Positions 50,776 to 63,301 are shown, numbered from the stretch's first letter. The stretch is 64,000 bases of DNA from Marisa cornuarietis (GCA_004794655.1 SMMW01000001.1:16218501-16282500), one strand, 5' to 3'. Notes: generated by a model from the letters alone, not told the origin. Made by a program: numbers and translations.

Positions 50776-53700
50776 ATGGACGCGCAAGTCCCCAGCAAGA
50801 ACTCCCTCGTCGTCGGCGACTACGCCAGCACCGAGGGGCTACAGACTGGTGACATCGGCGTACTGTCCAAAACTTCGTACGACGCCATCGGCTTCTTCAT
50901 GTTAATCGTCTGTAAGCACACCTTCCGGTCCTCTTCCTTTTTATATACTCTGCTTTTATCCTTTGGTGCACCCCGTTTATCTACTGTCTCTTAGTCAAAA
51001 CTAGTAAACAGTAAAAATTTATGTAAAATGAACAGTAAAAATGTTCTTTATGCTAACTTTGTCACCGAGTAGACCGGAAGCAGCTACTGACATGTTACAA
51101 CAGGATAGAACTCATCTGAACATGATCGACAGACCTCTTTATCTAGAAATGACATCTACACGTGATACTCCTCCTCATGTACTCATGATAGACCTGATGA
51201 TCTATACGATAGACATCATCTGCTCAAGATGACAATTACGATGATGGTGATGGTTCTAGGCACTTCACGTCATATCTGTAATGTATGTTTATTTATGTAT
51301 TGTGAGGACAGGTGCAGTTTCCGTGGTTGGCAATGGCGCGCTAGCCTTAATGATGGTGGTCACGGGTGGATGGCGTCGGCCTGCAGTCAATCTTTACGTC
51401 TTCACCATCACCTGCACCTCGTCAGTGGAGACAATAGCGGGCTTCCCTTTCGTCATCTCCTCCAGTCTTAGTGGACGGTAAGTCATCCGTGTCAAGTCTT
51501 AGCCCAAACAGTTAGTCACGTGTCAAGTCTTTGCCCAGACAGTATGTCATCCGTGTCAAGTCCAGTTTAAAGACCAACCTGAATGGTTTGCGTCTTTTGC
51601 AGATATTGGTAGATATAGGCGATACAAAGCTAACCTGTAAATTATAGCCTCATAAACCCATCCGTTAATTACTTATCCGCTAGCAAAGTACGTGATTCAC
51701 ACATGCGATCAACGAACGCCGTTAACAGTGTACTACGTCACACTAGTGCACAATTCACAACATTGGCAACAGTCAACACCAAACAGAGAGAGAGAGAGAG
51801 AATGAACGAGAGTTGGGATTATTCGGACGTTAAGTCTGCATTTCTCGTGGTTCTGAAAAACTGTTACTTTAGCACGAGAAATGCAAACTTTAACGTCCGA
51901 ATAATCCCAACTCTCGTTCATTCTCTCTCTCTCTCTCTGTTTGGTGTTGACTGTTGCCAATGTTGTGAATTGTGCACTAGTGTGACGTAGTACACTGTTA
52001 GCGGCGCTCGTTGATCGCAGGTGCGAATCGTAGCGAATAATTAATTAACGGATTGGTTTTGGAGGCTAAATTTTACAAGTTAGTTTTATATCGCCAATAT
52101 CTACCGATATCTGAAAATAATGAAAACCATTCAGGTTGGTCTTTAAGCGATTGGTAGGTCATCAGCTGCCAGTCTTTTCAGGATATGAACACTGTAACTT
52201 TTTATAGAATCTTCTGGGTAGGAAGATGTAGAATATGTGACGATGACATCTTTAATAGGAGAGTAATGTTAAACAAATTGCCTTTCGACTTAAAATGTCG
52301 CAATGCGTGTCCCTGAAGACAAATTAAGCCTACACACACGCTATTAACGATTAATATTAAAGAAATAAAATAGATGTTTGATTTAAATGATATGTTGTTT
52401 CTTCAAAGTCTCAAATAATGATTAAAAAACAGCTGTAAAATGGTCAAAGGATTTGACAAATGACAAATCAATCAGAAAATATTCAGCAAATTGTCATCAA
52501 ATTCTCCAAAATAATATCCACATTGACAAAAAGTGACAATAAACATATCTGTCCTGTGATTGCTGTTGAAATGATTATGGTTTGTTGCTAATGGTGTGGC
52601 AGGTGGCTTTTCGGTGATATGGGATGCACATACTACGCGTTTGTAATGTACACCTGTGTGTTGGTCATCATGACCTGCTACCTGCTGATTACCTATCACA
52701 GATACAGAGTGGTTGTTAAGGGTACACCAGGCAAGTGAACAGATTTTACTCTTCCGATATGTCATTTTTTCTTGCTTTTGTACCCGAACAAAATATTAAA
52801 AGAGATATTTTAGTGTTTAGTGTCAACTAATCCACGTCGATTTCCCATTCTTTGACTAAATATCTGCTAACCATGTGTTAACAATATGCTATTAGGCAGT
52901 AACATCAGTATTTTTTATCAGTCAACAAAAAGCTATGCTTGAAACCCCTAGTGTACCGTCTTCTTGCACAAAAATCAAACTCACGGCAGCTGTGTTAATC
53001 GTTGTTCTAATGGAGTGTACTTTTTTTTACTAATGAGTGGATAAAGATCAATGCAAAAAACTATTTACCAACACCTGAGTGAATACCCTCCTTCAGTTCT
53101 CAATATACCTGCTACAAACATCACCATGGGCAATACAGAGGTCAACAACACAGACGACAGCATTGTACATGAACATATTCACGCTGTGAAGGCTACAACC
53201 AATGAAAGACCTGAGATCATAATTATGTTCATTAGGCTTATCTATGGACAAACGTTTCAGCCCTTTTTGTGCATGGTGATATTTGTAGGTGCGTATCATG
53301 AGAATGCACCAAACTTTATCCAGTCAATAGAACAAAAAGTGCACTACTTTAACCCTTTCTGTTTTGTGTCCCCACAACACTACATTTGCTTGATTCCGTT
53401 AACGTACTGTCGGTGGCTTCATCAGTTGAATTCGTGGCTGTCCTCAGAACGCAGCTAAGATTTTGCAGATTCCTTTCCCCTTTTCTTTTTCTACAAAATG
53501 CGTTGACCTCATGTGTAAAGCATAGCATGGCTACAGGATCAACAACCGCATCAATACCTTACCACACACACATTTCCCATCACCCTTTTTTCTTAATGAA
53601 CTGCTGATGAATAGCTTCCGCTGTTTTGTGGTGGTTAACAAAGAATGTTCTTGCCACACTTTGCTATCCTGGCATTGTCAGTATCAAATGAGATACCGCC

Positions 53701-56700
53701 CTGGAAAACATTTACTATGATCAGGAGGCACTGATCACGTGGCTTTGGAATTTTATTTTGGGCTGGGAAACATTCTGGCTGTCACAGCGCCAGAGCTGAA
53801 TAGAACTCAAATGACAGTGATAAACCACACTCTGCAGGTTCTTGCAAACGATTGAAAATCACTGCCAAACTGGTTCCGATGTTACTCAGCATCTGTCAGC
53901 ACATTTCATATCATCTTGTCAATGCCATTTGTAGCCACTGACGTTCAAGATACAGCATTATGGTCGAAAACAAAACGGGAATCCAAAGGATTTTGTAACA
54001 TTCATGTTAATGATTCGTGTCTTACAAAGAAAGCAGTGTTTCCATCTACAGTTAGACTTTTATTGGTTTGAGAGCAGACTACTCTTATTATAATACCTTT
54101 TCTATGATTACTAAAGAAGCGCTTTGAGGGGTATGTGAATAGTGTATAAACTTGGGGAAGACAGTGTTGCGAACAGAAGCAGTCAGCTTATGTTGTTTAT
54201 GGATAAACATGATTGATAATAGAAATATTTTATTCCGCTTGTAATAATATCTCATAAGCCGTATTTTAAAACACGCCTTTATTAAAAGTGATTTCCCTTC
54301 CGCTAATGAATCCATAAAACTCCGTTTCCTAGAAATTCTGTAGCAAAATTACCTGGACACATATGCCCATAAAAACCAGCCACAAAATTTTTGCCCCAAA
54401 TATAGTGAGCTATGAACTATAGTTTAAAGATACATTGCAGATATTTTTCATAGGAAGAAGTAAACCACAATTGGTTTTTATCAGCCACTGTTTATCTCCA
54501 TTTAGCTACGGTCGCTTCTCTTACTGTAACATCTCAGTTTCTCTTGTTTCACACACAGCCGTTGTCTAGCTGTCACGTGTTTATTTATCTGTGAAGCTGA
54601 CAACTGGAAGTCACGTCGCTGGATTGCCAAGAGTGTGGCAGGCGCCTGGACCTACGCCCTGTGCTGGAGTGTCTGCCCCTTCCTAGGGTGGGGACGCTTC
54701 GGTAAGGAACTATTTGGCACCTCCTGTAGCCTTGACTGGACCACCATGGAATTTTCCGCCAGAGTGAGTTTCCATCACAGTGGTTATAGACGATCAAAAC
54801 TGAGGTGCACTTAAGCTCAAATTAAGAGAGAACAATAATGCATCCATTACTTTTAAACAACCACCACTCCGTATTTTGAGCATTCCTTTTTTTTCTTGTA
54901 TATTTGTACATGTGGTTGACACATGTTGTTTGAATAATATAGTATAGGTGTACCTTTCAGTAAATATCACGAAAATACACAACTTTTGAACCAATTGTTA
55001 CACCTATGGAAGTGCTTGTACATAGGTGTCTAAGCAGTTTACACTGTACTGCAGTACTGCCGATAACGACCGAGGTGAAGTGTTCATAATGTGTAGGCGT
55101 GCCTGAAAGCCTTTCTTCTATACCTCGATTCAGTAACATTCGTGTCTTCCATGCCCAGGTGTACAACCTGCTCGTCGTCTTGTGTCTGCTGGTCCTGCCG
55201 CTGTGCACCATGGTCCTGTTTTCAGCCCGCGTCGTCAGGAAGCTCAGCACGCAAATCACGCCATCCGCCAACGGTCTCACTTCCGGTATCACTGACGTCG
55301 AGGGCCGACCCACCATCGTCACTTCTGCCGTCAGTGACAGTAGTTTCATTCAAGTGAGAGCTTTCAAGGTACGACAGAGCCAAGAATAGGAACTAACATC
55401 CAAATCAGCTTTCAAATACCTTCTAACCTTGCTCTATTCATTGTGTCTTTTTTTCCTGGGTAGGCACGTCCCCGGATGTTCACGTGTAACTTATATTCTT
55501 GTAATAAGTGATTGACTGATGAAAACAGATATAAACAAATCAACAGGTAAACAAGACATTTTTGGCCCAGAAAGTAAAGTCCGACATATGCCTATATGCC
55601 CACAGAAAAAAAACTACGTCTACGTCGTAAAACGCTACGTGATTGAAAACACTGACGAGAACAGAACAAAATCTCAAGCAAATGACGAGAACAAATCAAG
55701 AAATAAATAAATAAATAATAATAGTAAAAGTAATAACTGAAATTCACCTGCTTTACAGAAGACTCAATGCACTTTATAAAAGAAATGCATAACACAAAGA
55801 AAGACACAAGTTCAGACAACAGACAAACTGATATAGACTAAAACACGCCCGCAAACAATTGTACAGAGATATATTAACAAACACAATAAACACAAAATAG
55901 AAAAACCCGCTTCATGTCAGGTTAAAAAATACACGGACTGTATAATAAAGACACTTAACACGGACGCACGCAAGATAACATGTAAAAGTTTTGTCTATAG
56001 AATGATGGGATGATGAAACATACGATGCCAGTAGTCGCTCCCATTGGGACGAGCAGTGTTCACGACACCGACAGGTCGCGAATTTTTGGATGTGGTGAAA
56101 TTTCGCTAATTACCTGAAAAATAAGCCTAATCTACTGGCCACTTCTGTTCAAGCTTGAACATGCCGGCGGAGGCGATGCAGCTGCGTGTGAAAATCGGTC
56201 TTTTTTGCCTGGATTTAATAAACATCGCCGAAACAACAATTGGGCTGCAAAACCAGTTGACTAAAGTATAGCTACATCTACCCTGTAAATCTAGATAAAA
56301 GTAATATTGTAGTCTTCCGCAAAGGTGGGTTCCTAGGAGCAAGAGAACATTGGACTTATAAAGGTATTGTAATGCCTGTTGTTAATGCATACAAGTATCT
56401 TGGATTGTTGTTCTCTACTAAGTTTAGCTTTTCAGTTGCATGTCAGGACTTGGCTAACAGAGGAAAAAATGGTTTACTTTAAATAATGAAAATTCTTATA
56501 TCTTATAATAATACAAGTGTAGACCTATTTTGAAACTCTTTGACGCCCAAGTCCAACCCATACTACAATATGGAGCGGAACTATGGGGACTAGACAAGGC
56601 ATCATTATTGTGAAGAAGTCCACCTCTTTGCCTTAAAACTCTTCCTGGGGCTAGATGGCCGAACCCGAAATGATTTAGTGTATGGCGAACTGCACAGACA

Positions 56701-58021
56701 TCCAATTACAGTAAATTCAGTTAACATATGTGTTCACTATTGGTTGAAACTAGTTAGAATGAATGATGATAGACTGCCCCGCAAAATTTACAGAATGTTT
56801 CTGATTTAGATACAAAGGGTAAATCAAACTTGGTATCTAATTTTAAAAGAAAGTTATTTTAGTTGGGGTTCGGTTTTGTGTGGTTAAACCAAGGGGTAGA
56901 ATGTGAAAGACTGTTTCTAAGTAAACTAAAAGAGAGACAAGTTTTGTGTAGATGGCAAGAGTGGGAGGAGCATATCAATAGTAGTGAGAAATTTTCCTTT
57001 TATTCTCGGGAGGTGTCAAAAATACTTACAAATAAATCTAGATTACTATTTGATGACAATTCTTGCCAAATTTCGATTGGGTGTACCTAACACTGCAGTC
57101 CACTACTTTAGATATAGAAGTTATACTACAGTTGATCTTTTATGTCCATTATGTAAACTAAACAAGGAAGATGAAGTTCACTTCGTTTTATGTTGTAAAT
57201 TTCTATAGCACCTTAGAATAAAATACATACACAGAAAATGGTATGCTAGCCCTAACAAATCCAAAATGAGTCTGCTGCTAGCATCAACAAACGATAAAGT
57301 TGTTAAAAAATCTGGCTTTGTACCTTTTCCATGCTTTCCAGTTTAGAAGACAAATAAGCAATTTATGAATGCATGTTGTATTGTAATTCTACTCTTGTAA
57401 CCATGTATTATACTATTTTGTTGTTGCTCCCCCCTTCAAAAAGGGCAATGGCGCTTGAATAACTTGATTGATTGACAGTCGCTCCCAGCTTTCTCAATCC
57501 AGTTGAAAAACTGCAAACGAAGCCGCAAATCCTTCTATCTACACCGCAAATCCCTCTATCTACACCACAGCTCCGGTTGTGGGACGGACCAAATAGACAC
57601 GAGTCGTTCTTGTTTTTCCTGCTCATAAAGTAGCTTGCAAAATGTTTCTCGGGTAACCATAATATCCAATGAGTTTATATTCAATGTGACAAGAAGTAGG
57701 AATTGAACGTTCTATGACAAGAACTGGCCAAGACCCTTCAGTTTTGGATTAAACAGAGAGAGAGAGAGATTAAGAAAAATCAATGGTGTGGTCTATTTTC
57801 AGATTATTCTGATGACACTGGCGGTGTTTGTCTGCTGCTGGTCACCGTACGGGGTCATGTCCTTGCTCGTGCAGCTCAACGTTCCCATCAGCCCCGGCGC
57901 CTCCGTTCTGCCCACCATCATGGCTAAGACTCACTGTGCCATCGGGCCCGCCGTCTACTTCTTCAGCCTGCGCTACTATCGCATCTCCCTGCGAGAACTG
58001 TTCGGCATGGACCACTCGTGA
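50776..58021 (+). CDS. Opsin, tetraopsin-like (retinochrome/RGR/peropsin/neuropsin group), six exons
   Basis: Exons are 50776-50911, 51312-51477, 52603-52721, 54597-54763, 55159-55368 and 57803-58021. Phases fit and give 338 residues. Seven helices can be traced: GNGALALMMVV in TM1; C109 at the start of TM3 with HRY at 133-135; W158 and W164 in TM4; E178 and C184 (GTSC) in loop 2; CCWSPY at 277-282 in TM6; and K308 in IMAKTHC in TM7. K308 matches the retinal Schiff-base lysine, C109-C184 the conserved disulfide, and E178 the ancestral counterion position. The E/DRY motif is HRY and NPxxY is GPAVY. TM7 reads most like retinochrome as I recall it, so a photoisomerase-type role is possible. Exon 3 has two phase-equivalent donors: GT at 52722, or a GC donor (CAG|GCAAGT) at 52731 that adds three residues. 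A second donor in exon 5 at 55354 would remove five residues. Confidence 0.9.
51482..51562 (+). repeat. Short tandem repeat, about 31-33 bp unit, 2.5 copies
   Basis: The phrase gtcatccgtgtcaagtc recurs at 51484, near 51517 (as gtcacgtgtcaagtc) and near 51546. It starts at the 5' splice site of opsin intron 2 and runs into the palindrome. Confidence 0.7.
51566..52146. repeat. 581-bp imperfect palindrome (foldback element) in opsin intron 2
   Basis: Two arms of about 280 bp face each other around a 23-nt loop at 51850-51872. The ends are TTTAAAGACCAACC and its inverse. The inner 110 bp of the arms are almost identical, including a (GA)n / (CT)n tract and the phrase GTTGGGATTATTCGGACGTT. The outer halves match less well. 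No coding capacity is seen. Confidence 0.85.
52147..54596. other. Opsin introns 2 (end) and 3; nothing else recognised
   Basis: Apart from opsin exon 3 (52603-52721), I see no repeat family or exon. Open frames near 53051-53458 have no recognisable domain. Confidence 0.4.
56180..57470 (+). mobile_element. LINE reverse-transcriptase fragment with (TTGA)n-type tail in opsin intron 5
   Basis: Broken frames contain LDKSNIVVFRKGGFLG, NAYKYLGLLFSTKFSF, QPILQYGAELWGLDKA and, near the end, LLCPLCKLNKEDEVHFVL. These match the region after the RT active site of a LINE family that is frequent in molluscs. Stops and frameshifts are many. The 3' end reads GCGCTTGAATAACTTGATTGATTGA-like sequence, a TTGA-repeat tail. 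It lies in the same orientation as the opsin gene. Confidence 0.75.
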
Positions 58022-58962
58022 ACATGGCTGCTTTGGCAACGAATCCTAGCTGCCTGAGTGGTGACGTCGCAAAAACATAATTTTAGGACGAACATGTCCT
58101 GAAAGACGCGTTTCACCCTTTTTGAAAATTGGTGCAGCTGAATGAACAGTAAAAAACTCGAAGCCAGCACTGCCTCCCCACCTTTCTGTTACCCTCTCCC
58201 CCGGTCCTGTCACACTTATTTCTGGGACCACTGAACACGGTTAGAGGGTTTTCCTTTATGTCACTGCAGTGAGATCAAGCTTAATATGCACAAACAGGAT
58301 AAATACTTCTTTCTGATAATTCCACAGGATCATTTGAGTACCCATAAAGTACCCAAAAATAACTAGTACTGGCATTTTGAGCTAAAGTCAGAAAGTTTTA
58401 CAAAACCGAGAGAAATAATGCACACGGACATGTGCACACTTAGTGACTAATATTAGCCCTTTCATGTCCACTCCTTGTCCCACGCCCACTTGAGAAATAC
58501 TATTTAGGAACAAGAAAGATCAACGGCAAGCAAGTATACTGTAATATCGTATTATGTGGAAACCCTTTGTTCGTTATAATGAACATTCTCGACTTCCTGC
58601 AGCGGCAACCGTGACGTCTGTAGACAGTGACGGTTTGGCGCCATGACACCTGGGTCAACGACCGTTCTTCTACATTTAGCCACGTTTAACTGAGCTCGGC
58701 AAGCGTGACTGATTTTCCTGACTGTGGTGAATTAAAGGAACGACAGTGGGACGTAAATTCCGTGGATGCTGATGGAAACTTAATGAGGCCTTGTCCCACG
58801 GATAAAGAGTGAACTGGTCTGGTCTGCCCTTCAATCAACACCTAATGAACATTTACCTAACCGTACTCTCGCAAATGTTTTTTCAACCTTTCCCCTACTC
58901 AGCCTGCATGCGATTTTGTAAGAGAGAGAAAGAGCGCGTGCGTGCGTGTGTGCGTGCGTGTG

Positions 58963-59019
<57 letters not shown>

Positions 59020-59880
59020 ACCATTTTCTCAAAGGAAAAAGCACAGGAAAAGGTAAACTGGACTTAAATGATCCTTCGTTCAGAATATCGTACGATCAAA
59101 ATTTCGGTTTGCAAATGAATAATTAAAATCTCGTCTAAAATACAGCTTCGGGCCGACTCATGAAGGCCGCAATGTTTGCGTTCTCTTTTGCAAAAGTAAG
59201 CAGAGTGACTCTAATGTGTGAAATAGGCGGGTCTTTTGTAATGAGTGAAATAGGTGGGTCTAGCTGTTGGACAAGAAACTTGTCAAGCGATGCTGGAGTA
59301 GTGTTAAGTGTTTCGTGGTAAACAAGTGGCAAGCGATGCTACGATATTGTTCGCACCTTTGCCAAATGGTCAACGCAACCTTGCAAGTTTGCAATCTGTG
59401 AGAAGCACGGGAAGTTCGCAAGCAGCGAAAAGCCATAATTTACGGGGAAATGTAAACAGACTTGTCTTGGTTGTGTCTTATCTTTGAAAACGCAGGATGC
59501 ACGTGGAGCACTGGCCTCGTTCGTGAGCGAGGAGTATTTCTACTTCCCGAACAGTCTCAACGTGATGCCAATGAAATTTCATTCTGTTTTACAATGGCAT
59601 TCTTTTATTCTTCCCATTCAGAGATCGTAGACTCGACAACGTCTTCCACAACAATTGCCATATGGAAGCATGCAGTAGCAACATGGAAAATCGGTGTTAC
59701 TGTTTGTAATCTTATCGTCTTCCACGCCAATACTCCCTAGTTAACTAAGCTTTTGGAACAGCTTTTTATAGTGTGGGGGGGGGATAACACGACGGCCATA
59801 ACAAAAATGGCTTACCTGTAGGCGGAGCTATGCAAAATAGTGACGTCACTCATCTTCTGCTCTCTCCTCGCAAAACTCCC
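58022..59880. other. Opsin 3' flank with (GT)n microsatellite
   Basis: A (GT)n array mixed with GC steps lies at about 58937-59019. No exon is recognised. Confidence 0.5.
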
Positions 59881-60044
59881 CTGATATCGTCTACTCCATC
59901 TTCTTCGAATCCTTACTCCAATTTTTCCGAGAAATAATATCCAAAAATGAACAAAATTTGTCCTGATGTCGTCTGCTCCATCTTCTTCGAATCCTTACTC
60001 CAATTTTTCCGAGAAATAATATCCAAAAATAAACAAAATTTGTC
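59881..60044 (+). repeat. 82-bp tandem duplication
   Basis: The unit starting ctgatatcgtctactccat is followed after 82 bp by ctgatgtcgtctgctccat; the rest of the two units is nearly identical. Neither copy is clearly coding. Confidence 0.85.
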
Positions 60045-60417
60045 CTCCCCCGAAAATTGCGTAAATCTATCACATCACTAAGCATTCCACTAAGCTCAAA
60101 ACAAACAACCTAGTCACTTCTCCATCCATTCTAAACTTTTTTCTGCTGTACTTTCCAGGCTCCGCAACTCTCAACTTTTCTTTGAAAGCCACAATTGCAC
60201 CACAAATTTTCCCCAAGTTTCCATCCACACTCGCCATCTTGTCTCCTCTCGACTTTCTCTCGTCTGCTAACATGAAATCAAATCAACAAACTTTCCCGCA
60301 CCAAATATCACATGATTAAAACCATTCCCAAAACCAGCCAATAATTTAACACCTCCATGTCAGTCACCATAACGTCACTCGACCAGTCCTCAACATTTGT
60401 CGTCTGCTCAATTCACA

Positions 60418-60535
60418 ACAATCTAACCTAACCCTAACCCTACCTCTAACCCAAACCCATGAACCTAACACTAACCCAAACCTTATACCCCTACCCTTAA
60501 CCCAAACCCTAAACCTAACCCTACTTCATAAATCA
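60418..60535. repeat. Degenerate interstitial telomere-like (CCCTAA)n tract
   Basis: Repeated aaccctaaccctac, taacccaaaccct and ccctaaacctaaccct phrases resemble the animal telomere repeat with many point changes. It is flanked by ordinary sequence on both sides. Confidence 0.6.
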
Positions 60536-61014
60536 CACACAACACCAACCAACGCCCAACCTCACACCCCTCTCAAACATCGATTCTACCCGCTCTTCCC
60601 TCTCACAAAATAGCATAGCCCGCCCTATGACGCAGCCAGACCCCCCTATATGAAAGTTCTGCTAAGCGTTTTATCACACTGCTCGGGTTTGAAATTTTAC
60701 ATCAAAATCAAGGATGTCAACGTTTCCCGACTTAGGAGACCAGCAAATCGCTCTCGTATCCAACGGTTTAGTGACGTCAACATGGCGGCCTACTTGAACA
60801 GACTCGGAGCTGTGTTTTAGACAAGGCTCTAAGTAAGCGACCGTTTTGCAACCGTTTTAAGCCGAAATGGCGAAGAATGTCCAATTACGTCATTTGAGCC
60901 CAATCTGTGTTTTAACTTGCTTTATCTTTCAACACTCCGCTTAAAACAATTACATTAACAATACAAGTCTCCCGCAGTCATTCTCCCTTGACTGATACTG
61001 GTCTTTAGGGGGGG

Positions 61015-61660
61015 CACATGTCTTTGACAGAGTGTCGTGATGGGTCACATAGCCAAACCATACCAGGCTATGCCGCTTGAATGCTGCAAGTAGGGGTTCC
61101 TGGTGTCCTACGAGTGTGGCGATCATGCTTCGTTGCTCTTACGTTCCCTGTACGAGATCCGGATCAGTCTTCTCAGGTATTTGCTCTCGAATACCTGGAC
61201 TCTCCTCTCCGTATCCGTAAAGCAGGATCGGTGCTTCAAAGGGACTTGTATAGACTGTATTTTGTAGTAAACCTCATGTTATGGCTGTACCAGGCCTGTC
61301 TAGATTAGCCATCGCCGATGTTGCTGTCAATATCCTGATGAGGATATCTGTCGCAGAGCTGCCTTCTATCTACATCTTCGAGGCGTACTCGATTTGTGCT
61401 TTGCCGCTGCTATTGACCATTACTTTACTCTTGTCTCCATTCAATATGCGTTCGAATTGTCTTTCAGTCTGTTGTTAAGGACTTGCAGCTCTCTGTCAAT
61501 GCCTGCTATCAGATTGTTGTGTGCAGAGCGCATATTGCAAATCGGCCTTACACCAATAGAAGTGTATAGTTGGTGGTCGTGGAGGGTTTCTCGCATGATG
61601 TTCTCCAAAACAATTTTGAGCATCATAGATCATGTACCGTCATGAGAAAGAAAGTTCCCA
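61015..61660 (-). mobile_element. RTE-like LINE reverse-transcriptase fragment, decayed
   Basis: On the minus strand, broken frames give VLENIMRETLHDHQ, GVRPICNMRSAHNNLIAGID (position of the FADD box, here lost) and further on TERRVQVFESKYLRRL and VGHQEPLLAAFKRHSLVWFG. This series is typical of a widespread invertebrate LINE. The catalytic aspartates are not preserved. Confidence 0.7.
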
Positions 61661-62109
61661 TTTGGTTATCTGGCAGTAGTTGAGTTCGTTGATCTCTTTA
61701 TACAGCATTTTGATGACGTGGATAACCCGGTCGCAACTACATGGGCACAGTACTATCGTTGTGGAAAGTCTTCGCCCGCTGATTCCGTGTTATCATCGTG
61801 ATTTTCTGTAAAGGTTAACTCCCTTATCCTTTATCTTTCCCACGATTTCCCACAAGGCGGTGAAGCCATTTTCCCTTGACTAAGGTGTGGTAGGGTAGAG
61901 AATGATGACAAATAAGCTCGTGTTGCCCCTTGGTGCAACAAGGCAGGAGGGGAAGCGACAAGATAACCACGAAACCTTTCAAAGAAACTCATCGAAATTG
62001 TAAAAATTAAGGGTCCTAAAAAAGGATTCTTGTATCATAAACTTAGATATAAAATATCTGGAATAGAAATGCATGAGATGAACTTCCTTCGCCAATGGTT
62101 AAGGTCTGT

Positions 62110-63012
62110 GTCAACCAACATCCATCTCGCAAGCACCGAGCTCACTAGCCTCCTCGTCATGAGTATGCCACTCGCTAGCCTCGATCTCGCTAGCATCTGG
62201 CCAGCTAGCCCTGATATCGTTAACATGTAGCTCGCAAGTCTCATCATCGCTTGCACCCACTTCGCTAGCCAAGTCATCATTAATGCATATCTCGCTAGCA
62301 TCTACATAGCTATAACCTCATCCTCGCTAGCCTTCCCTTCGCTGTGATCTATGTCGCTAACCTCAACTGACCTCTGATCACCGTTTCCACCGCGCCAAGA
62401 TTTGCCGACGGTTACCATCCCACGCCACTCGTTGCCATGGGGACAACGACGCGAGAAGTGACCTACCTCCCCGCAACTGTAGCATTTCACACCTACAGGT
62501 GTTTTCTGCCGGTCTGCTCTTTGAGGGCAGAACCTAGCGATATGCCCTCCGCTGTTACAGCTGTTACAAATGACAGGGGGTGCGACCTCACGTTGCTCCT
62601 TCCTCCCCTTAGAGCTTCTATAGCCTACGTCCTCATCCTCACTGAGCAGTTCGTCGCCGCTATCCTTTATCCCACCATCCCTTCTAGTCATTAAGTTACA
62701 AGCTGATGGCGCCTTCCAACTTCCTACGACACTAACGCTCCTGTTCTTAACATCACAATGATCATTCTCACTAGCGCCGTCTCTATGGTTAGCCCTGCTT
62801 CTTATTTCAGCCATTTTCAGTTGGAAAACGCGCTCTTTCTCCCTTTCTTCTCTCCATTCCCGTCTCTCCCTCTCTTCCCGTTCCTCTCTCTCCCTCTCTT
62901 CTTTCTCTTCCCGTTCCTCTCTCTCTCTCTTCTCTTTCCGTTCCTGTCTTTCTTTTTCCTCCCTTTCCTTTTTACCCTGTCTCCAGAGGATTAATTCTTT
63001 TTCAACAAACTC
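62110..63012 (-). pseudogene. Ty3/gypsy-type gag fragment: coiled coil, two zinc knuckles, acidic repeats
   Basis: A frame from about 63012 to 62302 starts FIKEFVEKELILW, continues with some 60 residues of Arg/Glu-rich coiled coil and then two CCHC knuckles, CNSCNSGGHIARFC and CYSCGEVGHFSRRC. After the stop at 62304-62302, a shifted frame carries repeated Ala-Ser-Glu units (DNA period marked by GCTAGCGAG) to about 62120. No protease, RT or integrase was found nearby, and no LTR. The fragment abuts the opsin-exon duplicate at 63018 with a sharp boundary. Confidence 0.65.
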
Positions 63013-63017
63013 CTTAA

Positions 63018-63301
63018 TGAACGTTCTATGACAAGAACTGGCCAAGACCCTTAAGTTTCGGATTAGAGTGCAGTTCAACGTTCCCATCAGCCACGGCGCC
63101 TCCGTTCTGCCCACCATCATGGCTAAGACTCACTGTACCATCGGGCCCGCCGTCTACTTCTTCAGTCTGCGCTACTATCGCATCTCCCTGCGAAAACTGT
63201 TCGGCATGGACCACTCGTGAACATGGCTGCTTTGGCAACGAATCCTAGCTGCCTGAGTGGTGACGTCGCAAAAAATTTTTTTAGGAGGTACATGTCCTGA
63301 T
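63018..63301 (+). pseudogene. Truncated duplicate of the last opsin exon (TM7 and tail only)
   Basis: It aligns to 57704-58100 with a deletion of about 115 bp that removes the splice acceptor and TM6. The TM7 lysine, GPAVYFFSLRYYR and the stop are kept. Amino-acid changes relative to the gene include ISP to ISH, CAIG to CTIG and LREL to LRKL. Upstream opsin exons are absent between 58 and 63 kb, so it is a gene fragment. Confidence 0.8.

Noticed and set aside
51733..51990. Two nearly identical small proteins on opposite strands
   Set aside because: They come from the palindrome; the identity is explained by the inverted repeat and not by coding.
63026..63238. Minus-strand open frames over the opsin exon copies (also at 57842-58039)
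   Set aside because: They are antisense shadows of the opsin exon and its duplicate.
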